A DNA stretch of 64,000 nt from Frateuria terrea. GTDB lineage: Bacteria; Pseudomonadota; Gammaproteobacteria; Xanthomonadales; Rhodanobacteraceae. The notes under the pieces are model-generated. The model made no database searches, was not told the DNA's origin, and was given only the letters and a program-made list of their open reading frames with translations. The DNA is taken from positions 40,444 to 104,443 of the forward strand of contig NZ_FOXL01000005.1 in NCBI RefSeq assembly GCF_900115705.1, given 5' to 3'. This document shows, in pieces, positions 35,519 to 46,100 of the stretch (positions are counted from its first letter, which is position 1; each line of letters opens with the position of its first letter). The translations under genes were made by a program, and so were the position numbers.

Positions 35519-35613
35519 GGAAGGGAATCTAGCAAATGGGGCGAGGGACGAGGGTGGTGGTTCGAGGCTGGGATGCACCCATGAAAACCCGCCGCGGCGC
35601 CCTCGCCCTTCCC

Positions 35614-36381
35614 CTACTCTGCCGCGAACTGCTCATCGAGGATGCGCTGTTCCAGGTTGTGCTCCGGATCGAACAGCAGCTTCACCCCGCACTCCTGCGC
35701 CTGGCAGATCGTCACCTCGCGCACGTCGCGCACTTCGAGGAAGTCGGCGGTGGCGCTGACCGGCCGCTTGCCCGGCTCCAGAACGCGCAGGGTCACCAGC
35801 GTGCGGTGCGGCAGGATCGCGCCGCGCCAACGGCGCGGGCGGAACGGGCTGATCGGGGTAAGCGCCAGCACGTTCGCGTCCAGCGGCAGGATCGGTCCAT
35901 GGGCGGAAAGGTTGTACGCGGTGGAGCCGGCCGGCGTGGCGACCATGATGCCGTCGCACACCAGCGCGGGCAGCTTGACCGTGTCGTTGAGCTTCACTTC
36001 CAGGTGCGCGGCCTGGTTGGTCTGGCGCAGCAGCGAGACCTCGTTGAACGCCAGCGCGAACTGCTCGTTGCCGGCGCCATCGGTGGTGCGCATCTGCAGC
36101 GGATACAGCACGGCGGCGTGCGCGCGCTCGATGCGCCCGGGCAGGTCGTCGAGCTGGTGCTTGTTCATCAGGAAGCCGACGCGGCCGAGCTTCATGCCGT
36201 AGACCGGCAGGTCCAGCGCGCGGTGGGCATGCAGGGTGCGCAGCATGAAGCCGTCGCCGCCCAGCGCCACGATCACCTCGGCCTCCAGCGGCGGCAGGTC
36301 GCCGTAGCGCTCGGCCAGCTTGCGGCGGGCCTGCTGGGCGACCGGGGTGTCGCTGGCGACGAAGGCGAAGCGCATGGGCAT
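35614..36381 (-). CDS. nadK: NAD kinase
   Basis: A 255-residue short-form NAD kinase. It has the GGDG motif at residues 41-44 ([14 protein letters not shown]), [13 protein letters not shown], the NE-type FNEVSLLR, and [20 protein letters not shown] followed by GPILPL. It phosphorylates NAD to NADP in the cytoplasm. Two ATG codons at 36381 and 36375 are both possible starts. A REP-like element lies just upstream. Confidence 0.94.
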   Translation of the reverse strand: MPMRFAFVASDTPVAQQARRKLAERYGDLPPLEAEVIVALGGDGFMLRTLHAHRALDLPVYGMKLGRVGFLMNKHQLDDLPGRIERAHAAVLYPLQMRTTDGAGNEQFALAFNEVSLLRQTNQAAHLEVKLNDTVKLPALVCDGIMVATPAGSTAYNLSAHGPILPLDANVLALTPISPFRPRRWRGAILPHRTLVTLRVLEPGKRPVSATADFLEVRDVREVTICQAQECGVKLLFDPEHNLEQRILDEQFAAE

Positions 36382-36428
36382 CCGGCGTGTCGAGGTGAGG
36401 CTCCGAGCTTAGCGCAGCCCATGACGAT

Positions 36429-36502
36429 GTAGGAGCGCCCCTAAGTACGCGACCATCCGCCGCCGAACGCAGGTGCAATCGTGCGCAAGAGTGCGCTCCT
36501 GC
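36429..36502. repeat. REP-like inverted repeat
   Basis: GTAGGAGCGC at 36429-36438 is mirrored by GCGCTCCTGC at 36493-36502, with TACGCGAC and GTGCGCAAGAG between. This matches the 'GTAGGAGCGC...GTGCGCGAC' REP family common in Xanthomonadales and Pseudomonas intergenic DNA. Only one copy is seen in this window. Confidence 0.6.
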
Positions 36503-36508
36503 AAGGTT

Positions 36509-36535
36509 GCCCGGGGGCGTTAAACCCCCGGGCTT
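36509..36535 (-). terminator. Hairpin terminator downstream of the glutamate dehydrogenase gene
   Basis: Perfect 9-bp arms GCCCGGGGG / CCCCCGGGC surround a 7-base loop, a few bases past the gdh stop. The T tract is weak, so efficiency is uncertain. Confidence 0.6.
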
Positions 36536-36541
36536 CGTGCG

Positions 36542-39500
36542 TCACCCGACCGGCACCTGCGCCAGTTGCGCCAGGCGGCGGACGGCGACCGAGGCGATCG
36601 GATAGTCCGCGTTCTGGGTCAGGATCTCGGCGAGCATGCTGCGGGTGTAGTTGAGCGTGGGATCGTCGCGCTCCAGCCACGCCTGCACTGGCGAGAGGCC
36701 GTTGCTGCCACCGCCCAGGGACAGCACCTGCTGCGCCAGCGCGCGATGCTGGTGGTTGAGCTCGTCCAGCAGCGAGCCACGCGCCTGGGCATGCCAGTGG
36801 CCTTCCACCGGCAGTGCCTCGATCTGGCCGCGCAACCACTCCAGGTCGAGCACCTCGCCCAGTTCGTAGAACACGCTGGCGACGGTGGTGACCGGCTGGT
36901 CGCTCTGGCGTGCCACCTCGACCATGTCCAGCACCGCGCGCAATACCGGCATGCGGGCCAGCCGCACGGCCAGTTCGGCCGGGACGCCCAGGCCCTCCCA
37001 CTTCTCGCAGCTGAGCTCGAAGTCGGCCTTGCCGGTTTCCGTCAGCACATGGGGCAGCGCCTTGCGCAACGCGCTGACGCCGGCCTGGTAGCGCTCGACA
37101 TTGGCAGCGATGTCCAGGTTGCCACCGGGGCGATTGAGCAGCCAGCGGGTCATGTGGCGCAGCTGCGACCAGATCTGCATGATCGCGTCGATCTGGGTGT
37201 CCTCGGCCACCTTGCTGTCCAGCGCCTCGATCTCCGCCCACAGCTCGCGCGCGTCGAGGATCTCGCGCGCGGCGGTGTAAGCCTTGGCGATCGCCGCCGG
37301 ACCCTGCCCGGTGTCCTCCTGCATGCGCAGCATGAAGGTAGCGCCCATGCGGTTGATCGTCGAGTTGGTCACCGCGGTGGCGATGATCTCGCGCTTCAGG
37401 CGGTGGCGCTGCATGTTGGCCGCGTACTTCTCGTGCAGCGGCTCAGGGAAGTAGCGCACCAGCTCCTTGGACAGATATGGATCTTCCGGCACGTCCGACT
37501 CGAGCAGTTGCTGGAACAGCTTGATCTTGTCGTAGGACAGCAGCACGGAAAGCTCCGGCCGGGTCATGCCCTGGTGGCGCGTCTTGCGCTCGGACAGCTC
37601 CGCATCGGAGGGCAGGTTCTCGACCTGGCGGTCGAGCAGGCCCTGCGCTTCCAGTTCGCGGATGAAGTGCGCCAACGAACCCAGCCGCTTGACCGACTGG
37701 TGCTCCATCAGGGTGATCGCCTGGTTCTGGCGGTAGTTGTCCCACAGCACCAGCTGCGCGACCTCGTCGGTCATCGCGGCCAGCTGCTTGTTGCGGCCTT
37801 CCTCGGTCAGCTCGCCGCGGCGCACGGCGTCGTTGAGCAGGATCTTGATGTTGACCTCGTGGTCGGAGGTGTCCACGCCGGCGGAGTTGTCGATGAAGTC
37901 GGTGTTCAGCAGCACGCCATGTTGCGCGGCCTCGATGCGGCCCTTCTGGGTGAAGCCCAGGTTGCCGCCCTCGCCCACCACCTTGCAGCGCAGGTCGGCG
38001 CCGTCGATGCGCAATGCGTTGTTCGCGCGGTCGCCGACGTCGGCGTTGGTCTCGTGCGAGGACTTCACGTACGTGCCGATGCCGCCGTTCCACAACAGGT
38101 CGACCGGGGCCTTCAGGATCGCGCTCATCAGCTCCGCGGGCGTCAGATGGGTGGCTTCACCCTTGATGCCCAGCGCCTCGCGCACCTGCGGCGAGACCGG
38201 AATCGATTTGAGGCTGCGGGCGTAGATGCCGCCACCCTCGGAGATAAGCGACTTGTCGTAGTCCTCCCAGCTCGAGCGTGGCAGCTTGAACATGCGCTGG
38301 CGCTCGGCGAAGGACCTGGCCGCATCCGGGTTCGGGTCGAGGAAGATGTGGCGGTGGTCGAACGCGGCCAGCAGGCGGATGTGCTCGGACAGCAGCATGC
38401 CGTTGCCGAACACGTCGCCGGACATGTCGCCGATACCGACGCAGGTGAAATCCTGCGTCTGCGAGTCGCGGCCCAGCGCACGGAAGTGGCGCTTGACCGA
38501 TTCCCACGCACCCTTGGCGGTGATGCCCATGCCCTTGTGGTCGTAGCCGTTCGAGCCGCCGGAGGCAAACGCGTCGCCGAGCCAGAAGTTGTGCTCGATC
38601 GAGATCGCATTGGCGATGTCGGAGAACGTCGCCGTGCCCTTGTCCGCGGCAACGACCAGATACGGATCGTCCTGGTCATGGCGCACCACTTCGTGCGGCG
38701 GCACCACCTTGCCTTCGACCAGGTTGTCGGTGATGTCCAACAGGCCGTTGATGAACATCTTGTAGCAGGCGATGCCCTCAGCCAGCTGCGCGTCCCGGTC
38801 GCCGCCAGCCGGCGGGCGCTTGACGAAGAAGCCGCCCTTGGAACCGACCGGCACGATCACCGTGTTCTTGACCATCTGCGCCTTGACCAGGCCGAGCACC
38901 TCCGTGCGGAAGTCCTCGCGACGGTCCGACCAGCGCAGGCCGCCGCGCGCCACCGCGCCGAAACGCAGGTGGATGCCTTCCACGCGCGCCGCCGAGACGA
39001 AGATCTCGCGGTATGGCACCGGCTTGGGCAGCTCAGGCACCTTGTGAGAGTCGAACTTGTAGCTGATGTACGGACGGTAGGCGCCGTCCCATTGCTGGAA
39101 GAAGCTGGTGCGCAGGGTGGCGCGGATCACGCCCAGGAAGCTGCGCAGGATGCGATCGTCGTCCAGGCTGGCGACGTTCTCCAGCAGCGCCGCGACGGCG
39201 TCCTCGGTGACCGCGACCTGCTCGGCGCGCGGGCGCGAGAGCATCGCGACCAGGCCATCGACCAGGCCCGGCTGCGCGGACTGCACGTTGCCCGGGATCA
39301 GCACGCGCATTTCGGCGCTGAGCAATTCGCCGGCGGTCTTGAGCTTGTCCGCCGACAGGCTTTCACGATCGGGATCGAACTTGGCGTTGAACAGCTCCAC
39401 CAGCAGGCCGGCGACCGCCGGGTAGCGGTTGAGCGCGTCCTCCATGTAGGCCTGCGAGAACGACACCCCGGTCTGCAGCAGGTATTTGCAGTAGCCGCGC

Positions 39501-41470
39501 AGCATGGCGACCTGGCGCCAGTTGAGCTTGGCACCGAGCACGAGGCGGTTGAAGCCATCGTTCTCCGCGTTGCCGCGCCAGATCTGCTCGAAGGCATCCT
39601 CGAACAGCTCGCCGACCTGTTCCACGGTAAAGGTGAGGTGGCCCACCGGCTGCACCTCGAAGTCCTGGATGAACAGCGGCGTGCCGCCCGTGCGCACGTC
39701 GTAGACGTGCTCGGTGAGCACGCGCAGGCCCAGGTTCTCCAGCTGAGGCAGCACTTCGGAAAGCGCGATGTCGCTGCCCGAACGGAACACCTTGAAGCGC
39801 AGCTCGTCCGGCCGTTGCGGCGGGTGGTAGAACGACATGCGCACGTCGTCGTCGCCTTCGAGCTGCGAGAGCTCTCGGACGTCCTCGGCCGCCACTTCCG
39901 GGCTCACCTCGTCGACGTAGCCGGCCGGCAGCGCCTTGACGTAGCGGTTGGCGAGTACCACGCCCTCGTGATCGCCGCGCGCGGCGACCAGCGCATCGCG
40001 CACGTCGTCGTGCCAGTTGCGCACGATCGCGGCCACCGATTGCTCCAGCGCGGCGCTGTCATAGCTGGCGCGGTCGCCGATCTTCGGACGCACCACCACG
40101 TGCAGGCGGGCCAGCGCGGTCTCGCCCATCAGCACGGCCGAATCCACGTACTCGCCGTGCAGCGCATCGCGCAGCAGGTTTTCGATGCGCTCGCGCACCG
40201 TGGTGTTGAAGCGCTCGCGGGGCACGTAGACCAGGCAGGTGTAGAAGCGGCCATAGCGGTCGCGGCGCACGAACAGGCGCGTGCGCGCACGCTGGCGCAG
40301 ATCCAGGATGCCGCACGAGATGCCGAACAGCTCGTCCTCGCTGCTCTGGAACAGCTCGTCGCGCGGGAGCGTTTCCAGGATGTGCCGCAACGACTTGCCC
40401 GAGTACGAATCGCGCTTCAGGCCCGAACGGCACATCACCGCCTCGACCTTCTGGCGCACCAGCGGCACGTCCTGCGGACGGGCCATGTAGGCGTTGGAGG
40501 AGAACAGGCCCAGGAAGCGCTGCTCGGCGACCGGCTTGCCGTCGGCGTCGAAGCGCAGCACGCCGACGTAATCCATGTAGCCCGGGCGATGCACGTGCGA
40601 GCGGGCGTTCGTCTTGGTCAGGATGATTGCATCGGTGGAGCCCGACTGCGGCAGTTCGGAGGCGACCAGGCTGCGCAGCGAACGCGGCGCGACCGAGCGC
40701 TCGCTGCCGCGCAGGATGCCCAGGCCCGAGTCGTTGACGGCGCGCAACACTTCCTCGCCGTCGGCCTCGGTCACCTCGTATTCGCGGTAGCCCAGGAAGG
40801 TGAAGTTGTCGTCGGCCAGCCAGCGCAGGAAATCGGTGGCCTCGCCAACCGAGCGCTCGTCCATGCGCAACTTGCGCTGCGGCAGCTCGGCGGCGATCGC
40901 CAGGGCCTTGTCGCGCATGGCCGACCAGTCGTCCACTGCGGCGCGCACGTCTTCCAGCGCCGCTTCCACGCGCGCCTTCAGCACGGCCTGGGCGGCCTCG
41001 TCCGCGACGCGATCAACCTCGAAGTGCATCACCGATTCAGGCGCGCCGCCCTCGCCGAGGCGCTGCAGCTGGCCCTTGGCGTCGCGCGCGGCGTTGACGA
41101 CGGGATGGATCACCGCGTGGATCTGCAGGTCGTCCGAGACCACCATACTGACGGTGTCGACCAGGAACGGCATGTCGTCGGTAACGACCTCGATGACGCT
41201 GCGTCCGGCATGGCCGCGCTCGGGGTTGAACACGCGCACCTTGGCGCGGCCCGGCTCGCGCTGCTGGATGAAATCGAGCAGCCCGGCGACGAGCGATGCC
41301 CATTCGGCCGGGGTGTGCAGGTCCACGTCGCTGTGCGCCATCCGCGCGAAGAAAGCACCGATAAAAAATTGCGCCTCATCAAGGCGCTGGGTCGGAAAGC
41401 CGCTGTTCTTCAGTTCCTCGAAAACAGCCGGGGGCACCGGGCTGTCGCTGGTCGCGCGAATGGCATTCAT
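36542..41470 (-). CDS. gdhB: NAD-specific glutamate dehydrogenase, large (180-kDa) type
   Basis: A 1642-residue protein, the usual size of the GDH-180 class. It has a long N-terminal regulatory part with ACT-like segments (MPFLVDTVSMVVSDDLQIHA). The catalytic region carries GLRWSDRREDFRTEVLGLVK, PVGSKGGFFVKRP (the substrate-binding Lys), DKGTATFSDIAN and GSNGYDHKGMGITAKGAW. The Rossmann part contains VGIGDMSGDVFGNGM, and a helical C-terminus follows. It deaminates glutamate to 2-oxoglutarate with NAD for catabolism. It is transcribed alone, divergent from the efflux operon. Confidence 0.95.
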   Translation of the reverse strand: MNAIRATSDSPVPPAVFEELKNSGFPTQRLDEAQFFIGAFFARMAHSDVDLHTPAEWASLVAGLLDFIQQREPGRAKVRVFNPERGHAGRSVIEVVTDDMPFLVDTVSMVVSDDLQIHAVIHPVVNAARDAKGQLQRLGEGGAPESVMHFEVDRVADEAAQAVLKARVEAALEDVRAAVDDWSAMRDKALAIAAELPQRKLRMDERSVGEATDFLRWLADDNFTFLGYREYEVTEADGEEVLRAVNDSGLGILRGSERSVAPRSLRSLVASELPQSGSTDAIILTKTNARSHVHRPGYMDYVGVLRFDADGKPVAEQRFLGLFSSNAYMARPQDVPLVRQKVEAVMCRSGLKRDSYSGKSLRHILETLPRDELFQSSEDELFGISCGILDLRQRARTRLFVRRDRYGRFYTCLVYVPRERFNTTVRERIENLLRDALHGEYVDSAVLMGETALARLHVVVRPKIGDRASYDSAALEQSVAAIVRNWHDDVRDALVAARGDHEGVVLANRYVKALPAGYVDEVSPEVAAEDVRELSQLEGDDDVRMSFYHPPQRPDELRFKVFRSGSDIALSEVLPQLENLGLRVLTEHVYDVRTGGTPLFIQDFEVQPVGHLTFTVEQVGELFEDAFEQIWRGNAENDGFNRLVLGAKLNWRQVAMLRGYCKYLLQTGVSFSQAYMEDALNRYPAVAGLLVELFNAKFDPDRESLSADKLKTAGELLSAEMRVLIPGNVQSAQPGLVDGLVAMLSRPRAEQVAVTEDAVAALLENVASLDDDRILRSFLGVIRATLRTSFFQQWDGAYRPYISYKFDSHKVPELPKPVPYREIFVSAARVEGIHLRFGAVARGGLRWSDRREDFRTEVLGLVKAQMVKNTVIVPVGSKGGFFVKRPPAGGDRDAQLAEGIACYKMFINGLLDITDNLVEGKVVPPHEVVRHDQDDPYLVVAADKGTATFSDIANAISIEHNFWLGDAFASGGSNGYDHKGMGITAKGAWESVKRHFRALGRDSQTQDFTCVGIGDMSGDVFGNGMLLSEHIRLLAAFDHRHIFLDPNPDAARSFAERQRMFKLPRSSWEDYDKSLISEGGGIYARSLKSIPVSPQVREALGIKGEATHLTPAELMSAILKAPVDLLWNGGIGTYVKSSHETNADVGDRANNALRIDGADLRCKVVGEGGNLGFTQKGRIEAAQHGVLLNTDFIDNSAGVDTSDHEVNIKILLNDAVRRGELTEEGRNKQLAAMTDEVAQLVLWDNYRQNQAITLMEHQSVKRLGSLAHFIRELEAQGLLDRQVENLPSDAELSERKTRHQGMTRPELSVLLSYDKIKLFQQLLESDVPEDPYLSKELVRYFPEPLHEKYAANMQRHRLKREIIATAVTNSTINRMGATFMLRMQEDTGQGPAAIAKAYTAAREILDARELWAEIEALDSKVAEDTQIDAIMQIWSQLRHMTRWLLNRPGGNLDIAANVERYQAGVSALRKALPHVLTETGKADFELSCEKWEGLGVPAELAVRLARMPVLRAVLDMVEVARQSDQPVTTVASVFYELGEVLDLEWLRGQIEALPVEGHWHAQARGSLLDELNHQHRALAQQVLSLGGGSNGLSPVQAWLERDDPTLNYTRSMLAEILTQNADYPIASVAVRRLAQLAQVPVG

Positions 41471-41744
41471 GGCATCTGCTTGTCAGTGGAAACGAAAGGT
41501 GCCCACGCTGGGGAGGCGTAAAGCCCGAAAAGGATACGCCTCGCGTCGGGGCGATTCCACCGACGAAGCCTGAAGCGGCGGGCGCTGGAGGGCGTTCCCG
41601 GGCCCGGGCGACACGGGCAGGCGCAGATCCTTGTCGATAACCGATACCGAGCTTCGTCGTTACCCGGGTATTGCCCGAATTAAAGATCCGTGGCGACCGC
41701 TTTGTTCACAACATTCCACAACGCGCAAGTCTTGGCTGGCACGG

Positions 41745-41773
41745 TTCGCAAAATGTAAACTCGACGGTATAGT
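41745..41773 (+). promoter_or_regulatory. Candidate promoter of the RND efflux operon; rest of gap unassigned
   Basis: TTCGCA (-35), 17 bases, then TATAGT (-10) in the 446-base gap 41471-41916. The string GTATAGTTGCGCGC is identical to that of the tRNA-Val promoter (53307-53320), which supports the -10. The spacer and -10 contain an imperfect dyad AAACT...AGTT that could bind a repressor. The leader to the ATG would be about 135 bases. In the remaining gap I see only short AT-rich tracts and no gene. Confidence 0.5.
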
Positions 41774-41916
41774 TGCGCGCTTCCAGCCCGACGGTGCCCC
41801 GCCGCCGGCACGCCGAGTCACGACCATTGGCACTGGTCGGACACGGCAACCCTCGTATGCTCGCCGGCTTCCCCGCCCGGTCATCAAGAATCACGCCTCA
41901 TAAGAATGGAGTTCCC

Positions 41917-43125
41917 ATGAAGTCCACGACAACGCGCACCCTGGGCCTGTGCCTCGGCCTGCTCGCCCTGGCCGCCTGCGGCGGCAAGGGCCAGCCGCAG
42001 GGACAGCAGCAGATGCCGCCGCCGCAAGTGGGAGTGATCACGCTCAAGGCGCGGACCGTGCCGCTGACCAAGGACCTGGTCGGCCGCCTGTCCGCGTTTC
42101 GCAGCGCCGACGTGCGCGCCCGCGTACCCGGTGTGCTGCTCAAGCGCACCTACGAGGAAGGCACCGACGTCAAGAAGGGCCAGCTCCTGTTCCAGATCGA
42201 CCCGGCCCCCCTGAAGGCTACGCTGGGCGCGTCCCAGGCGAGCCTGGCGCAGGCACAGGCCAGCTACACCAACGCCAAGGTCAACGCCAGCCGCGCCCGC
42301 GAGCTGGCGCCGAAGGGCTACGTCTCCAAGGCCGACCTGGACAACGCGCTGGCGGCCGAGCGCAGCGCCGCGGCGGCCGTGCAGCAGGCGCGCGCGTCGG
42401 TGCAGTCGGCGCAGATCAACCTCGGCTACGCCGACGTGCGCTCGCCGATCGACGGCCGCGCCGGCCAGCAGCAGGTGACCGAAGGCGCCCTGGTCGGCCA
42501 GGGCGAGGCGACCCTGCTCACCACCGTCGACCAGATCGACCCGCTGTACGTGAACTTCACCATGAGCGTGGCCGAGCTCGAACAGCTTCGCCAGGCGCAG
42601 GGCCAGGGCAACGTTTCGCTGGCCGGCAACGACAGCGCCCAGGTGCATGTCGCCTTGCCTGACGGCAGCGCGTACGGCCAGCCGGGCACCGTGGACTTCT
42701 CTTCCACCAACGTCGACCCTGCCACCGGTGCGGTGAAGCTGCGCGCGCGCCTGCCCAACCCCGAACACACCCTGCTGCCGGGCATGTACGTCACGCTCGA
42801 AGCCTCGCTGGGCCAGCGCCACAACGTGTTCGTGGTGCCGCAGGCGGCGGTACTGCGCGACACCGCCGGCGCCTACGTGTTCACCGTCGGCCCTGACAAC
42901 AAGGTCGCCCGCAACGGCGTCACCACCAGCGCGATGCAGGGTGGCGACTGGGTGATCACCGACGGCCTGAAGGCCGGCGAGAAGGTGATCGTCTCGGGCG
43001 TGCAGAACGTCAAGGAAGGTGCTCCGGCCAATCCGTCCCCCTGGCAGCCTCCGGTGCCCGCGGGCAAGACGCCGGCTGCCGCCGCGAAGGCCCCTGCCGC
43101 CGCCGCGACCGCGCGCGGCAAGTAA
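41917..43125 (+). CDS. RND efflux periplasmic adaptor (membrane fusion protein)
   Basis: A 402-residue lipoprotein. ATG 41917 follows GGAG at 41908-41911; the signal ends in a LALAAC lipobox. The AcrA/MexA-type architecture is clear: GRLSAFRSADVRARVPGVLL (lipoyl half), an alpha-helical hairpin (about residues 100-165), RSPIDGRAGQQQVTEGALVG, and a beta-barrel with NPEHTLLPGMYVTLEASLG. The tail is Pro/Ala-rich. It links the inner-membrane pump to an outer-membrane channel. The pump gene follows after 12 bases. No repressor gene is adjacent. Confidence 0.93.
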   Translation: MKSTTTRTLGLCLGLLALAACGGKGQPQGQQQMPPPQVGVITLKARTVPLTKDLVGRLSAFRSADVRARVPGVLLKRTYEEGTDVKKGQLLFQIDPAPLKATLGASQASLAQAQASYTNAKVNASRARELAPKGYVSKADLDNALAAERSAAAAVQQARASVQSAQINLGYADVRSPIDGRAGQQQVTEGALVGQGEATLLTTVDQIDPLYVNFTMSVAELEQLRQAQGQGNVSLAGNDSAQVHVALPDGSAYGQPGTVDFSSTNVDPATGAVKLRARLPNPEHTLLPGMYVTLEASLGQRHNVFVVPQAAVLRDTAGAYVFTVGPDNKVARNGVTTSAMQGGDWVITDGLKAGEKVIVSGVQNVKEGAPANPSPWQPPVPAGKTPAAAAKAPAAAATARGK

Positions 43126-43137
43126 CGGAGCCGCGAC

Positions 43138-46100
43138 ATGCCGAGTTTCTTCATCGACCGCCCGATCTTCGCGTGGGTGGTGGCCATCCTGATCTCGCTG
43201 GGCGGGGTGCTGGCCATCCTTAACCTGGGCGTGGAGTCCTATCCCAACATCGCACCGCCCTCGGTGACGGTGAACGCCTCCTATCCCGGCGCCAGCGCCG
43301 AGACCACCGAGAAGGCAGTCACCCAGGTCATCGAGCAGCAGCTGACCGGCATCGATCACCTGCTGTACTTCTCCTCGTCTTCCAGCGCTAGCGGCCGCGC
43401 CAGCATCACGCTGACTTTCGAGAGCGGCACGGACCCGGACATCGCCCAGGTGCAGGTGCAGAACAAGGTTTCGCTGGCCACGCCGCGCCTGCCCTCCGAA
43501 GTGACCCAGCAGGGTGTGGTGGTGGCCAAGGCCAACTCAGGCTTCCTGATGGTGGTGGCACTCAAGTCCGACAACCCCAGCATCGACCGCGATCGCCTGA
43601 GCGACATCGTCGGCTCGCAGGTGCTCGACCAGATCGCCCGCGTGCCGGGCGTGGGCAGCACCAACCAGTTCGGCTCCGAGTACGCCATGCGCATCTGGCT
43701 CAACCCGGACAAGCTGCAGGGCTACAACCTCTCGGCCACGCAGGTGCTCGACGCGATCCGCGCGCAGAACGTGCAGTTTGCCGCCGGCTCGATCGGCGCC
43801 GACCCGGCCCTGCCCGGCCAGGGCTTCACTGCCACGGTGTCGACCGAGGGCCGCTTCACGAGCCCGGAGCAGTTCGCCGGCATCATCCTGCGCGCGAATC
43901 CCGATGGCACCACGGTCAAGCTTGGCGACGTGGCAAAGATCAGCTTCGGTCCGGGCAACTACGGTTTCGACACCACCGTCGACGGCAAGCCGATCGGTGC
44001 CTTCGCGATCCAGCTCCTGCCGGGCGCCAACGCACTGAACGTGGCCACCGCCGTGCGCAGCAAGATGGACGAGCTGGCGCCGAGCTTCCCCCCCGGCGTG
44101 AGCTGGTTCAGCCCGTACGACAGCACTGCGTTCGTGCGGATCTCCATCGACGAGGTGGTGCACACCCTGGTCGAGGCGATCGTCCTGGTGTTCCTGGTGA
44201 TGCTGCTGTTCCTGCAGAACATCCGCGCCACCATCATCCCGACGCTGGTGATCCCGGTCGCTCTGCTGGGCACCTTCCTGGGCATGCTGGTGCTGGGCTT
44301 CACCATCAACCAGCTGACCCTGTTCGGCATGGTGCTGGCCATCGGCATCGTGGTCGATGACGCGATCGTGGTGATCGAGAACGTCGAACGCATCATGACC
44401 GAGGAGAACCTCCCGCCGAAGGAGGCAACGCGCAAGGCGATGGCGCAGATCACCGGAGCGGTGGTGGCGATCACCGTCGTGTTGACGGCGGTGTTCGTGC
44501 CTTCGGCGCTGCAGCCTGGCGCGTCGGGCATCATCTACAAGCAGTTCGCGCTGACCATCGCGGTGTCGATGGCGTTTTCGGCGTTCCTCGCGCTGTCGTT
44601 CACGCCGGCGTTGTGCGCCAGCTTCCTGCAGCCCGAGCACCACAAGAAGAAGAACGTCGTCTTCCGCAAGTTCAACCAGTTCTTCGAGTGGACCACCCGC
44701 ACCTACACCGGCCACGTCGGCAGCGCCGTGCGGCACGCGCCGCGCTGGATGTTCGTGTTCGTGCTGGTCGCGGTGCTGGCCGGCTTCCTCTACACCCGTC
44801 TGCCCGGCAGCTTCCTGCCCGAAGAGGACCAGGGCTACGCGATGTCGGTGATCCAGCTGCCGCCGGGCGCCACCAAGCAGCGCACCGAAGAGGTGATGGG
44901 CCAGATGTTGAAGATCCTGAAGAAGGATCCGGCCGTGGACACCGTATTGCAGGTGGCCGGTTTCAGCTTCATCGGCTCGGGCGAGAACGCCGGCATGGCC
45001 TTCATCAAGCTCAAGGATTGGTCCGAGCGCGATGGCACTGCGGCGGACTTCATCCAGCGGGCGAACATGGCCCTGTTCCAGATCCATGACGCGCGCATCT
45101 TCGTGGTGAACATCCCCACCGTTCAGGGCCTGGGCCAGTTCGGCGGCTTCGACATGTACCTGCAGGACCGCGGTGGCGCCGGCCGTCAGGCGCTCACGCA
45201 GGCGCGCAACACGCTGCTGGGCAAGGCCAGCCAGGATCCGTTGCTGACCGGCGTGCGCCCGAACGCACTCGAGGACGCACCGCAGCTGCACCTGGACGTG
45301 GACCGCGTGCAGGCGCAGTCGATGGGCCTGTCGGTGGGTGACATCTACAACGCGGTCGGCCTGATGCTGGCGCCGGTGTACGTCAACGACTTCACCTACG
45401 GCGGCCGTGTCAAGCGCGTGATCATGCAGGCCGATGCGCCCTATCGCATGGGCCCGGACGCGCTGCAGCACTTCTTTACCCCCAGCAGCACGCAGACCAC
45501 CGCCGCGGGTACGCCGGAGATGATCCCGCTGTCCAACGTGGTGCACGCGGATTGGCAGATGGGCTCGCCCTCGCTGACCCGCTACAACGGTTACGCAGCG
45601 GTCGAGATCGTCGGCTCGCCGGCACCGGGGCATGCCTCGGGCGAGGCCATGGCCGAGATGGAGAAGATCGTCACCAGCGACCTGCCGCAGGGCTACGGCT
45701 TCGACTGGACCGGCCAGTCCTATCAGGAGATCCTTTCCGGCAACGCCGCCACGCTGCTGATGGTGCTGTCGATCGTGATCGTGTTCCTGGCGCTGGCGGC
45801 GCTGTACGAGAGCTGGTCGATCCCGGTCTCGGTGCTGCTGGTGCTGCCGCTGGGCCTGCTCGGCGCGGTGGTGTTCACGCTGCTGCGTGGGCTGCCCAAC
45901 GACATCTACTTCAAGATCGGCCTGATCACGGTGATCGGCCTGGCGGCGAAGAACGCGATCCTGATCGTGGAATTCGCGGTGGAGCAGCAGGCTCATGGCA
46001 AGACGCTGCGCGAAGGCGTGGTCGAGGCGTCCCGCCTGCGCCTGCGTCCGATCCTGATGACCTCGCTGGCGTTCATCCTGGGCGTGTTCCCGCTGTTCAT

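Noticed and set aside
36566..41521. Very long open frame (about 1650 codons) on the plus strand
   Set aside because: It is the exact antisense of the glutamate dehydrogenase gene, an effect of high GC and codon bias. Its translation is low-complexity (His/Arg/Gln/Ala/Val) with no domain.
41737..41755. Second sigma-54 promoter (TGGCAC followed by GCAAA) before the efflux operon
   Set aside because: The GG-GC spacing is 8 or 12 bases, not 10, so it does not fit RpoN.
43537..45996. Long antisense open frame opposite the RND pump, and similar ones opposite the ammonia-lyase, hisS and the DISM-GGDEF gene
   Set aside because: They shadow well-supported genes, have His/Gln/Arg-rich translations and have no ribosome site or family motif.
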